A stretch of 64,000 nt of DNA, taken from DATIRA01 sp964553405 (lineage in GTDB: Bacteria > Pseudomonadota > Gammaproteobacteria > Steroidobacterales > Steroidobacteraceae). Shown piece after piece: positions 43,474 to 52,285 of the stretch. The notes beneath the pieces are model-generated. The model did no database searches, had not been told where the DNA came from, and saw nothing but the letters and a program-made list of their open reading frames with translations. The stretch lies in NCBI GenBank assembly GCA_964553405.1, contig CAZKLS010000004.1, forward strand, positions 1 through 64,000. The letters run 5' to 3'. The translations under genes and the position numbers were made by a program. Each line of letters opens with the position of its first letter. Position 1 is the first letter of the stretch.

Positions 43474-44977
43474 TCGCTCGCCCGAACGCATAGTCCGCGG
43501 CGCGGACCTTGCGCGTCTCGAGCCAGTAACGCCAGGTGGACCAGGGCCAGATCGTGAAATTGCGTCCATCCGCCTGCTGGTACCAGCTGGCGCAGCCCGA
43601 GGTCCAGACCGTTCCCTGCAGCGCCCGCTGCACCCGCTCGTTGAACGAGGTCTGCACCTGCGGTCTCAGGTCGAGGTACGCCGCGCCGCGCGACTCGACC
43701 GCCCGCAGGCATTGCATGACGTAATGCACCTGGCACTCGATCATGAAGATGATCGAGTTGTGACCGAGCGCGGTGTTCGGCCCGACGAGCTGGTACATGT
43801 TGGGGTAGCCGCTCACGGTGATGCCGTAGTACGCCTCTGCGCCTGCCTTCCAGTCCTCGGCGAGTGTATGTCCCGGCATCCCGGTGACCGGAAAATCCTT
43901 CATGTAGATTCGCGGGTCCACGACGAAGCCGGTACCGAGGATGATGCAGTCCACAGGCCTCTCCACACCGTCCTCAGTCACGATGCTCGACTCGCGGACC
44001 TCGCGGATTCCGTCGGTAACGAGCTCCACGTTGCTCCGGTTGAACATCGGATACCAGGTGTTCGAGATCAGTACCCGCTTGCAGCCGATCGTGTAGTCGG
44101 GCGTCAGCTTGCGCGCGAGCTCCGGGTCGCGGACCTGGTGGCGGATGAACAGCCGCGCGAGTCGCTGCAGTCCGCGGGCAAGAGCCGGGTGAAAAATGGG
44201 CCAGACCCGGGACTCGTTCGACCAGTACAGTCTCGCCCGATGCAGCTTGCGCAGCCACGGGAAGCGCGCGAAGCGCCGCTTCGTACGCTCGGGATAGGCG
44301 CGCGTGTCGCGGGGAATCACCCAGGCCGGCGTGCGCTGGAACACGTAGAGTTTCTCGACGTCCGGCGCGATCTCGGGGCAGTACTGGATCGCGCTGCCGC
44401 CGGTGCCGATCGAGGCGACCCGTTTCCCCTCGAGCCGATAGCCGTGATTCCAGCGCGCCGAATGGAACACCTCGCCGCGAAAACGCGCGAGGCCCGGGAT
44501 CGAAGGAATCTGCGGCCGGCTGAGAGGGCCACTGGCCAGCACGAAATGCCGCGCGACGAAGGTCTCGCCACCGCGGGTTCGCACCGTCCAGCAGCCCGAA
44601 TCGGGGTCGAAGCGCGCGGCGCAGACCTCGCGCCCGAAGCGGATGTGGGGACGCAGCCGGTACTTCTGCGTCGTATCCAGGATGTAGCGCTGGATCTCCT
44701 CCCAGCCCGGGTAGCGCCGCGTCCAGTCCGGCTTGCCCTCGAAAGAGTACGAATACAGGTGCGACTGCACGTCGCAGGCCGCACCCGGATAGGTGTTATC
44801 GCGCCAGGTACCGCCGACCTCCGGCTCCTTCTCGAGGATCAGGAAATCCTGGATGCCCGCCTCGAGCAGCTTGATGCCCATGCACAAGCCACCGAAACCC
44901 GCGCCGAGCACCAGCACCGCGAGATTCGAGCGGTCGACAGGGACGGGTCGCGTGTCGGCGCCATCAGTCATGTTCAT
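43421..44977 (-). CDS. Flavin-containing monooxygenase, Baeyer-Villiger type
   Basis: A 518-residue enzyme with an FAD Rossmann motif near residue 23 (LGAGFGGLCMG), the GGTW block (EVGGTWRDNTYPG), and the Baeyer-Villiger fingerprint FxGxxxHxxxW as FRGEVFHSARW (about 167-177). An NADPH motif follows (SIGTGGSAIQ). Such enzymes insert oxygen into ketones using NADPH and O2, making esters or lactones from cyclic, steroid or long-chain ketones. The substrate is undetermined. The C-terminus reads into the 3' end of the convergent AsmA-like gene by 53 bases. Confidence 0.92.
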   Translation of the reverse strand: MNMTDGADTRPVPVDRSNLAVLVLGAGFGGLCMGIKLLEAGIQDFLILEKEPEVGGTWRDNTYPGAACDVQSHLYSYSFEGKPDWTRRYPGWEEIQRYILDTTQKYRLRPHIRFGREVCAARFDPDSGCWTVRTRGGETFVARHFVLASGPLSRPQIPSIPGLARFRGEVFHSARWNHGYRLEGKRVASIGTGGSAIQYCPEIAPDVEKLYVFQRTPAWVIPRDTRAYPERTKRRFARFPWLRKLHRARLYWSNESRVWPIFHPALARGLQRLARLFIRHQVRDPELARKLTPDYTIGCKRVLISNTWYPMFNRSNVELVTDGIREVRESSIVTEDGVERPVDCIILGTGFVVDPRIYMKDFPVTGMPGHTLAEDWKAGAEAYYGITVSGYPNMYQLVGPNTALGHNSIIFMIECQVHYVMQCLRAVESRGAAYLDLRPQVQTSFNERVQRALQGTVWTSGCASWYQQADGRNFTIWPWSTWRYWLETRKVRAADYAFGRAISAEAGPAGTQTTCEAG

Positions 44978-45135
44978 TCAGTCTCGCACAAGTTCACGGA
45001 TCTGTTGCAGGCCGCGCCGGCGACGCCGGTGATTTCGCGCCGCCGGAGGGCGCATCGCAGTTTCCGCAATGCTCGCGGCCCGGGCGACTGCGTAAACTGT
45101 AACCGGGACTTTGCCACTGCTGGAGCTGGCTCGGC

Positions 45136-45885
45136 ATGACGACACGGGCCGCAGTGCTCGGGGTGCTCTCGATCCTGCTGCTGACGCAGGGCGGCAGCCC
45201 GGCGGCCGGCGCCGGGTCGTCGGCCCGTGACGCCGAGCGCGAGGCACTGGTGCTGGAGATCGAGCGCGACGTACGCGAGACCGCCGAGTACATCAACCGC
45301 AGGGAGCTCGACCAGCGCGTGCTGGCGGCGATGCGAGCCGTGCCGCGGCACGAGTTCGTCAGGCCCGCGGACCTCGACCTGGCCTACCGGAACCGGCCGC
45401 TGCCGATCGGGCACGGCCAGACCATCTCTCAACCCTACATCGTCGCGATCATGACAGACCTGGTCGAGCCGCGTCCCGGCTGCGTCGTGCTCGAGGTCGG
45501 CACGGGCTCCGGCTACCAGGCCGCCGTGCTCGGCGAACTCTGCCGGAAGGTCTACTCGATCGAGATCGTCGAACCGCTTGGACTGCAGGCTCGGGAGAGG
45601 CTCGGACGCCTCGGCTACGACAACGTCGAGGTACGCATCGGCGACGGCTATTTCGGCTGGCCGGAGCATGCGCCGTTCGATGCGATCGTCGTGACCGCCG
45701 TGGCGAGCCACGTCCCTCCCCCGCTGCTGCAGCAGCTGAAGCCCGGCGGCCGGATGGTGCTGCCGGTCGGCACGCCATTCACGACCCAGCAGCTCGTGCT
45801 GGTCGAGAAGCATGCCGACGGCAAGGTCACGACCCGGCAGCTGTTGCCGGTGGCTTTCGTTCCGCTCACCGGTGGACATGACTGA
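45136..45885 (+). CDS. pcm: Protein-L-isoaspartate O-methyltransferase with N-terminal signal peptide
   Basis: A 249-residue PIMT. It has the family substrate motif GHGQTISQPYIVA, the SAM motif VLEVGTGSGYQAAVL, and the post-motif segment KPGGRMVLPVG. Unusually, residues 1-26 form a hydrophobic signal peptide (cleavage near AGA-GSS), predicting a periplasmic form, while classic Pcm is cytoplasmic. SAM supply in the periplasm is unexplained. Alternatively the segment is a membrane anchor. A GGAG ribosome site precedes the ATG. The next gene's start lies inside its last codons (8-base overlap), implying coupling. Confidence 0.9.
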   Translation: MTTRAAVLGVLSILLLTQGGSPAAGAGSSARDAEREALVLEIERDVRETAEYINRRELDQRVLAAMRAVPRHEFVRPADLDLAYRNRPLPIGHGQTISQPYIVAIMTDLVEPRPGCVVLEVGTGSGYQAAVLGELCRKVYSIEIVEPLGLQARERLGRLGYDNVEVRIGDGYFGWPEHAPFDAIVVTAVASHVPPPLLQQLKPGGRMVLPVGTPFTTQQLVLVEKHADGKVTTRQLLPVAFVPLTGGHD

Positions 45886-48319
45886 TACACCGGCCCGCGC
45901 GCCGCTGATATCGGTCGCGCTGGTTTCGTTCGCGGCGCTGGGCAGCGAGATCGTTCTGAACCGGATTTTCGCCGTGGTGCACTGGCATCACTTCGCGTTC
46001 ATGATCATCAGCCTCGCGCTGCTCGGCTTCGGCGCGAGCGGCACGTTCCTCGCCGTCGCCCGGCGGCGCCTGCTGCCGCACTACGCGGCGAGCTATCTCG
46101 CGAGCATCGCCTCGTTCGGCGTGCTGGTCGTCGCGAGCCCGCTCGCCGCCTTGTCACTGCCATTCCGGGCCGAGGCGCTGCTGTGGGATCCGTGGCAGCC
46201 GCTCTGGCTGGTGCTGATGTACCTCGTTCTCGCGGCGCCGTTCTTCTGCGCGGCCAATGCGATCGGACTCGCGCTGATGGCCGGCCGTGACCATGCAGGA
46301 CGGGTCTATGCAGCGGATCTCGCCGGCGCGGGCGTCGGCAGCGTCGCGGTACTCGGGCTGATGTACTGGATCTGGCCCGAGGGCCTGTTGCGGCTGGTCG
46401 GCGCCACCGCATTCAGCGCCGTGATCGTGGGAGCCGTCGAGCTGAATGCAAAGCCGATGCGCTGGACGGTCCTCGCGGTGGCGGGCATGACACTGCTGGC
46501 ATTACTGCCTTCGTCCTGGCTGCGGCTCGAGCCGGGGCCGTACAAGGCCCTGAGCCAGGCGCTGCGGATCGAGGGAACGCGGGTGCTGCTCGAGCGGTCG
46601 AGTCCGCTCGCCCGGATCACCGTGCTCGAAAGCAGCCGCACGCCGCTCAGGCTCGCGCCCGGCCTCAGCCTGAATGCGACCGCCGAACCGCCTGAGCAGC
46701 TCGGCATGTTCACGGACGGCGATGCGATCCAGGCCATCACCGCGGCGACCGACGACGCTGCGCGCCTCGAGTACCTGTCGCGGACGACTTCTGCGCTGGC
46801 CTACCGGCTCGCTGCGCCGCGCGACGTGCTGGTGCCCGATGCAGGTGGCGGCGACGAGATCCTGCGCGCGCGGCACCTCGGTGCCGGGCGCGTGACCGCG
46901 CTGGAACTCAATCCGCAGGTGAGCGGGCTTCTGCGCGAGACGTTTCGCGATTACACGGGAAATCTCGCCGGCCTCGCCGGCGTACGGCTCGAGCAGGGTG
47001 ACGCCCGGGGCTTCCTGCAGCGCTCCGGGCAGACCTATGACCTGATCCAGCTCTCGCTCGGCGGCGCGACGAGCGGCGGACTCGGGGCACTGAACGAGGA
47101 CTATGAGTACACGGTCGAGGCACTGCGACTGTACATGCGGCACCTCGAGCCGGGCGGACTGCTGGCGATCACCGGAGGCGTGCAGATCCCGCCGCGGGAA
47201 GGACTCAAGCTGGCCGCGACGGGCATCGGGGCCATGCAGGCGGAGGGAATTCTTCGCCCTTCCGACCGGCTGATCATGATCCGGGGCTGGCAGACGTTCA
47301 CACTGCTGCTGAAGAACGGTGACGTCACGTCGGATGAGATCGCGGTGACGCGCGCGTTCTGCGACGCGCAGTCGTTCGACCCGGTCTGGTACCCGGGGCT
47401 CGAGCGCCGGGACACCAACCAGCGTAACCAGTTGCCGGAACCCTGGTACCACGATGGTGTCCGGGCGCTGCTCGGGGATGCCGCCCCGCGTTACCTCGCG
47501 GACTATCCGTACCGGATACGGCCGGCCACCGACGATCGTCCGTATTTCCACAATTTCTTCCGTTGGCGAACGTTCTCCGAGAGCTTCGGCGCGCGGGAAC
47601 GCGGTGGCATGGCGCTGCTCGAAGCGGGATACCTGCTGCTCGTCCTGACGCTGCTCCAGGCGGTGATTGCTGGCGCGATACTGATCCTGGCGCCGCTGCG
47701 CCGGCTGGCCCCGCCGCAGCGCCCCGGTCGCGCGGAACGCCTGCGCGTCGTGCTGTATTTCGGCGGGATCGGTCTCGCGTTCATGTTCCTGGAGATCGCT
47801 TACCTGCAGAAGCTGCTGCTCGTCGTGCACCATCCGACCGTGGCGCTCGGCCTCACGCTCGGGACGTTCCTGGTCGCGGCCGGCGCAGGCAGCCTGTGGG
47901 CCGATCGCACGTCCGCGGCGCGCGCTCGCCGGACGCTGGTGCTGGCTATCGCAGGGATCCTACTGCTCGGAACCCTGCACGCCGTCTCGTTCGACACAGT
48001 CACGTCACTGCTGGCCGCCTGGCCCGGGCCGGCGACGGCCGCCGCGGCTGCGTGCCTGGTCGCGCCGCTTGCGTTCTGCATGGGCATGCCGTTTCCGCTC
48101 GCGCTGCGCGAACTGGAGCCGCCGCTCGTACCCTGGGCCTGGGGCATCAACGGCTGCGCCTCCGTGGCGAGCGCTGCGCTGGCCACGCTGATCGCGGTGG
48201 ATCTCGGCCTGCGGAACCTGCTCTGGCTGGCGCTGGCGCTGTACGCACTGGTCCTGCTGGCGTTTCCGTCCAGCAGCGACGGGCGTCTGCATTCCGGCGT
48301 CGCTATCATGGACCGATGA
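45878..48319 (+). CDS. Membrane-embedded spermidine-synthase-like protein
   Basis: An 813-residue protein. About seven membrane segments (residues 1-215) are followed by a soluble methyltransferase-like domain of the spermidine synthase fold (about 310-450, with VPDAGGGDEILRARHLG, ALELNP and EQGDAR). About seven further membrane segments fill the C-terminus (from about 585). Related proteins occur widely in bacteria and are uncharacterised; the aminopropyltransferase residues are only partly recognisable. ATG 45878 is chosen, overlapping the pcm stop; the coding frame is open further upstream. Coupling to the exported PIMT gene could mean an envelope protein-modification role, which is speculative. 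Confidence 0.8.
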   Translation: MTDTPARAPLISVALVSFAALGSEIVLNRIFAVVHWHHFAFMIISLALLGFGASGTFLAVARRRLLPHYAASYLASIASFGVLVVASPLAALSLPFRAEALLWDPWQPLWLVLMYLVLAAPFFCAANAIGLALMAGRDHAGRVYAADLAGAGVGSVAVLGLMYWIWPEGLLRLVGATAFSAVIVGAVELNAKPMRWTVLAVAGMTLLALLPSSWLRLEPGPYKALSQALRIEGTRVLLERSSPLARITVLESSRTPLRLAPGLSLNATAEPPEQLGMFTDGDAIQAITAATDDAARLEYLSRTTSALAYRLAAPRDVLVPDAGGGDEILRARHLGAGRVTALELNPQVSGLLRETFRDYTGNLAGLAGVRLEQGDARGFLQRSGQTYDLIQLSLGGATSGGLGALNEDYEYTVEALRLYMRHLEPGGLLAITGGVQIPPREGLKLAATGIGAMQAEGILRPSDRLIMIRGWQTFTLLLKNGDVTSDEIAVTRAFCDAQSFDPVWYPGLERRDTNQRNQLPEPWYHDGVRALLGDAAPRYLADYPYRIRPATDDRPYFHNFFRWRTFSESFGARERGGMALLEAGYLLLVLTLLQAVIAGAILILAPLRRLAPPQRPGRAERLRVVLYFGGIGLAFMFLEIAYLQKLLLVVHHPTVALGLTLGTFLVAAGAGSLWADRTSAARARRTLVLAIAGILLLGTLHAVSFDTVTSLLAAWPGPATAAAAACLVAPLAFCMGMPFPLALRELEPPLVPWAWGINGCASVASAALATLIAVDLGLRNLLWLALALYALVLLAFPSSSDGRLHSGVAIMDR

Positions 48320-48368
48320 ACGTGGCTCCCCAATGCCGGGGTCCGTTGCCCCGCTCCCCCGGAATCCG

Positions 48369-49112
48369 ATGGAAATCATCGCCGTAAGCAACATCAAGGG
48401 TGGCGTGGGCAAGACGACGACGGCCGTCAACCTTGCCTACCTGTCTGCGGCTTCCGGCAGCCGCACCGTGCTGTGGGATCTCGATCCGCAGGCCGCGGCC
48501 AGCTATATCCTGCATGCAGCGGCCCCCGGGGAGACGTCTGCGAAGAAGCTCGTGCGTGGCAGGCAGGAGCTCGGCGAGCTGCTCCATCTCACGGACTACC
48601 CGAACCTGCACCTGATCGCGGCGGACAGGTCGTTTCGCAACCTCGACGTGCACATGAGCCGGCGCAAGCGGCCCACCGAGCGCCTGATGAAGATGAGTCG
48701 TTCCCTGCGCGAGCTGTGCGACCGTCTCTTCCTGGATTGTCCGCCCGGCATGTCGCTGCTGTCGGAGAACGTGCTGCACGCCGCCGACGCCGTCGTCGTG
48801 CCGCTGGTCCCGACGCCGCTGTCGCTGCGAACGCTGGAGCAGTTGAGCGACTTCGTCGAGCGGGAGGGCTGGGCCGACCTGCGCATCCTGCCTTTCTTCT
48901 CGATGGTCGATCGCAGGAAATCGCTGCACGCGCAGATCGTTGCCGAGACGCGGGCACGGTTTCCCGCGATGCTGTCGGTCGAAGTGCCCTACTGGAGCAC
49001 GATCGAGCGCATGGCCGTGCGCCGCGCACCGATTCCGGCTTTCGCGCCCGCGAGCCCGGCGAGCGAGGTCTACCGCTCGCTGTGGCAGGAGATCGCCGGA
49101 CGCCTCGGCTAG
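48369..49112 (+). CDS. ParA/MinD-family ATPase (orphan)
   Basis: A 247-residue ATPase with the deviant Walker A motif KGGVGKTTT at the N-terminus (NIKGGVGKTT), Walker A' WDLDPQA and Walker B LFLDCPPG. No ParB or replication gene is nearby, so it is not obviously a chromosome or plasmid partition protein. Orphan ParAs position chemoreceptors, carboxysomes or other cargo, or may regulate an enzyme. ATG 48369 is preferred to ATG 48333, since the ATPase motif normally starts the protein. The gene converges with the MobA-like gene with a 4-base overlap. Confidence 0.88.
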   Translation: MEIIAVSNIKGGVGKTTTAVNLAYLSAASGSRTVLWDLDPQAAASYILHAAAPGETSAKKLVRGRQELGELLHLTDYPNLHLIAADRSFRNLDVHMSRRKRPTERLMKMSRSLRELCDRLFLDCPPGMSLLSENVLHAADAVVVPLVPTPLSLRTLEQLSDFVEREGWADLRILPFFSMVDRRKSLHAQIVAETRARFPAMLSVEVPYWSTIERMAVRRAPIPAFAPASPASEVYRSLWQEIAGRLG

Positions 49113-49780
49113 TCGGGCCAGCGCAGCCGATGTCCGTACTGCGCCTCGAAGCGCTCGATGTCCTGCGGGTCGTCGATGTCGAGGCAGTAATGGGGATTTT
49201 CCAGTTCCAGTCGCAGCACCCGCTCCGGATTCGCCTCGAGCCATTGCCGGCAACCGAGAGTCGAGTCCCCCGCGAGCACCGCCGCGCGCACTTCCGGATC
49301 GAGGACGATCGGATTGCCGCGTTCGCCCCCGACGTAGGGCACGACGGCCGAGGCCGGACCACGTTTATCGAAGGCGATCATCAGGTCCCTGACGTCCTGC
49401 GCGTTCAGCAGCGGCTGGTCGGCCATCGCGACGATGACGGCGTCGAGGCGATCGGGTAACGCGGCCAGGCCGACGTGCAGCGAGACCATCCGGCCGAGCG
49501 GATAGTCGGTATTGCGCAGGACCGTGACCGGAAGGTCCCGCAGCACGGGTTCGACCTCGTCGGCACGGTGACCGAGCACGACTACGATCTCGGCGACGCC
49601 GGCGCCGGACAGCGCGTCCAGGCTGCGCCGTATCAGCGGTATGCCGCCGAACTCCAGCAGGCATTTCGGCCGGCCTCCCATGCGCCTCGCCTCGCCCGCC
49701 GCAAGCAGCACCGCGCCGACCGGCCCGGACGCCGGCCCCGGCTGAGCTCGATCGACGGCTTCGGGTTCCCACCGGGCCAT
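49109..49780 (-). CDS. MobA-like nucleotidyltransferase family protein
   Basis: A 223-residue protein with the signature LAAGEARRMGGRPKCLLEFGG (NTP binding, residues about 26-46) and ADQPLL at the metal site, then GNPIVL. Members transfer CMP or GMP to molybdopterin (MocA/MobA) or are annotated only as NTP transferases. No molybdenum cofactor or XdhC gene lies nearby, so the cofactor role is not supported by context. The start is near the divergent hydrolase gene (46 bases). Confidence 0.85.
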   Translation of the reverse strand: MARWEPEAVDRAQPGPASGPVGAVLLAAGEARRMGGRPKCLLEFGGIPLIRRSLDALSGAGVAEIVVVLGHRADEVEPVLRDLPVTVLRNTDYPLGRMVSLHVGLAALPDRLDAVIVAMADQPLLNAQDVRDLMIAFDKRGPASAVVPYVGGERGNPIVLDPEVRAAVLAGDSTLGCRQWLEANPERVLRLELENPHYCLDIDDPQDIERFEAQYGHRLRWPD

Positions 49781-49825
49781 AAGTCGAGTCTAATCGAGGT
49801 ACCTGGTTCCGGCAGCCCGAGCACG

Positions 49826-50782
49826 ATGCCCGTAGCCCAAGTCAACGGCCTGCAGCTCGATTACGAGTTGATCGGCGATCCCGCGGCCCCGCCGCTGCTG
49901 CTGGTCATGGGGCTCGGCATGCCTGCGGCATTGTGGCCGGATGAATTCCTGCAGGCATTGCTGGACCGGGGCCTGCGGGTGATCCGCTTCGACAATCGCG
50001 ACAGCGGTGGCTCGACCCGGCTCGACGGCGTGCGTGGCATGAACGTGCCGCGCGCGATCGTGCGCGCATTGCTGCGTCGCCCGGTGCCCTCGCCGTACGA
50101 CCTCGACGACATGGCGCGGGATGCAGCGGGTCTGCTCGACCACCTCGGCATCGAGTCCGCGCACGTCGCAGGCATCTCGATGGGCGGCATGATCGCGCAG
50201 GTGCTCGCGGCGCGTCAGCCGCAACGCGTCCGCAGCCTGGTCTCGATCATGTCGTCCACCGGCAACCCGCAGCGGAAGATCGCTTTTGGCAAGCGCTGGG
50301 CCCTGCAGGCGATCCTGCGGGCGCCGCCGCCGCCCGATGACATCGAGGCGATGGTGCAGCATCTGACGCGGGTCTTCAGCGTCATCGGCAGTCCCGGCTA
50401 TCCGATCGACCCGTCGGCTGTCCGGCCGCATTTCGAGCGCGTCGCCCGCCGCGGCCTGTATCGCGAGGGAACGGAGCGGCAACTGCTGGCGATACTCGGT
50501 TCGGGCGACCGCCGTGCGATGTTGCGGCAGGTGGCGGCTCCGACGCTGGTCGTCCACGGTGCCGACGATCCACTGGTACCGCTCGCAGCGGGGCTGGACA
50601 CGGCCCGGCACATCGGCGGCTCCCGGATGGAGGTCGTGCCGGGCATGGGCCACGACATCCCGATGGAGCTCACGACCTTCCTGGCCGCGCGCATCGCCGA
50701 GCATTGCCGGTCCGCGACGGCCATGCCTCAGACGGACTTGCCACCACGGGCGACCGGCAGACCACCCTCAACACCCGCATGA
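49826..50782 (+). CDS. Alpha/beta hydrolase
   Basis: A 318-residue alpha/beta-hydrolase with the nucleophile elbow GISMGG (Ser118), an oxyanion segment LVMGLGM, Asp in the VHGADDPLV block and a late His (MGHDIPME). No signal peptide. It may be an esterase or lipase; the substrate is unknown. The wax-ester synthase-type gene starts 15 bases downstream, so the pair may handle acyl esters together (inference). Confidence 0.9.
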   Translation: MPVAQVNGLQLDYELIGDPAAPPLLLVMGLGMPAALWPDEFLQALLDRGLRVIRFDNRDSGGSTRLDGVRGMNVPRAIVRALLRRPVPSPYDLDDMARDAAGLLDHLGIESAHVAGISMGGMIAQVLAARQPQRVRSLVSIMSSTGNPQRKIAFGKRWALQAILRAPPPPDDIEAMVQHLTRVFSVIGSPGYPIDPSAVRPHFERVARRGLYREGTERQLLAILGSGDRRAMLRQVAAPTLVVHGADDPLVPLAAGLDTARHIGGSRMEVVPGMGHDIPMELTTFLAARIAEHCRSATAMPQTDLPPRATGRPPSTPA

Positions 50783-50796
50783 ACGGATAGACACCC

Positions 50797-52251
50797 ATGA
50801 GCACATACGTACGTCTCGGAGCGCTGGACGCCGCATTCCTGCTCGCCGAAACGCGGCAGACGCCGATGCACATCGCCGGCCTGCAGACGTTCAAGATTCC
50901 CGATGGGGCACCGCGCCACTTCGTCTCGGAGTTGTTCGCCGAGTTGCGCAGCCACCCGGTCACGGCGATCCCGTTCACGTACCGGCTGGCCGGCGGCCTC
51001 GGCGGCAAACTGCTGCCGCGCTGGGAGGTCACCGGCGACATCGACCTCGACTATCACCTGCGACACTCCGCACTGCCCTATCCGGGCGGCGAACGCGAAC
51101 TCGGCGTGCTCGTCTCACGCCTGCACTCCAATCCGATGGACCTCTCGCGTCCGCTCTGGGAGTTCCACCTGATCGAGGGACTCGAGGACGACCGCTTCGC
51201 GATCTACTGCAAGCTGCACCACGCGCTGGTCGACGGCGTCAACAGCATCAAGCTGATCAACCTGTCGAGCGACCCGGCGCACAGCGCGACACTGCCGATC
51301 TGGGCGGACGAGTCCCGGTCGGCCAGTGAACGCGGCTCGCGCACCGGGGGGCTGCTCGACTGGCTGCCGCCGCTGGTCGAGAGCGAGTTCAAGGCTTTGC
51401 CGAGCTTCGCCCGGAGCCTGCTGGCCACGGCACAAGCCACCGCGGGCTTCGAGCAGTTCCGCGACCTGACGGGGCTCACCGAGGCGCCGCGCACGATCTT
51501 CAACGTGCGGATCGGCGGGCAGCGCCGGGTCGCGACCCAGGCGACGAGCCTGGAGCGGGTCAAGACGATCGGCCGCGCGGCCGGCGGAACGGTCAACGAC
51601 GTGGTACTCGCCGCCTGCGGCGGGGCGCTACGGCGTTATCTCGCCGAGCTCGGCAAGCTGCCCGAGGACACGCTGATCGCCTCGGTGCCGGTCGCGCTGG
51701 CGCGGGAGGCGGCCGACGCGAGCGGCAACGCCGTGACGGCGCTCGCGACGCGCCTGGGCACGGACGTGGCCGACGTGCACGAGCGCTTCGACGTGATTCG
51801 CCGCTCCAGCGAGGCCGGCAAGGAGAATCTCGGTCGGATGACCGGCACGGCCGCGATGAACTACACGATGGTGATGGCTGCCCCCGCGCTGCTGAGCTGG
51901 GTGCCGGGCGTCGGAGAGCTCGCGCCGCCACTTTACAACCTGATCATCTCGAACGTGCCGGGCCCGCGGCAGACCCTGTATTTCCATGGCGCCGAGATGA
52001 CCGCCTATTACCCGGTGTCGCAGGTCGGCCACGGCCAGGCGCTGAACATCACCGTGTTGAGCTACGCGGGCCAGTTCACTTTCGGATTCGTCGCCTGCCG
52101 GGAAAGCGTGCCGAGCATGCAGCGCCTCGCCGTGTACACCGGCGAGGCGCTGGACGAGCTGGAGAAGACGTTTGTGCAAAAACCTGCACCGAGGCCCCGG
52201 CGTACCACGGGCGCGAGGAAGAAGGGCAAGCGCGCGGCACGCAAGAAATAG
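50797..52251 (+). CDS. Wax ester synthase/diacylglycerol acyltransferase (WS/DGAT)
   Basis: A 484-residue member of the bacterial WS/DGAT family. The catalytic HHxxxDG motif is HHALVDG at about residue 140. The C-terminal domain has NVPGPRQTLYFHGA, like the PLW/NVxGP block of this family. It transfers acyl-CoA to fatty alcohols or diacylglycerol to store wax esters or triacylglycerol, usually at the inner membrane surface. The last 25 residues are an Arg/Lys-rich tail (TGARKKGKRAARKK), which may aid membrane or lipid-droplet attachment. It sits 14 bases after the hydrolase gene. Confidence 0.93.
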   Translation: MSTYVRLGALDAAFLLAETRQTPMHIAGLQTFKIPDGAPRHFVSELFAELRSHPVTAIPFTYRLAGGLGGKLLPRWEVTGDIDLDYHLRHSALPYPGGERELGVLVSRLHSNPMDLSRPLWEFHLIEGLEDDRFAIYCKLHHALVDGVNSIKLINLSSDPAHSATLPIWADESRSASERGSRTGGLLDWLPPLVESEFKALPSFARSLLATAQATAGFEQFRDLTGLTEAPRTIFNVRIGGQRRVATQATSLERVKTIGRAAGGTVNDVVLAACGGALRRYLAELGKLPEDTLIASVPVALAREAADASGNAVTALATRLGTDVADVHERFDVIRRSSEAGKENLGRMTGTAAMNYTMVMAAPALLSWVPGVGELAPPLYNLIISNVPGPRQTLYFHGAEMTAYYPVSQVGHGQALNITVLSYAGQFTFGFVACRESVPSMQRLAVYTGEALDELEKTFVQKPAPRPRRTTGARKKGKRAARKK

Positions 52252-52285
52252 CCGGATGGAACGGGGCGCCGGCCGGTGCGCCCGC

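Noticed and set aside
48369..49112. ParA as evidence of a plasmid or integrated element
   Set aside because: No replication, ParB, integrase or transfer gene is near, and composition matches the neighbours.
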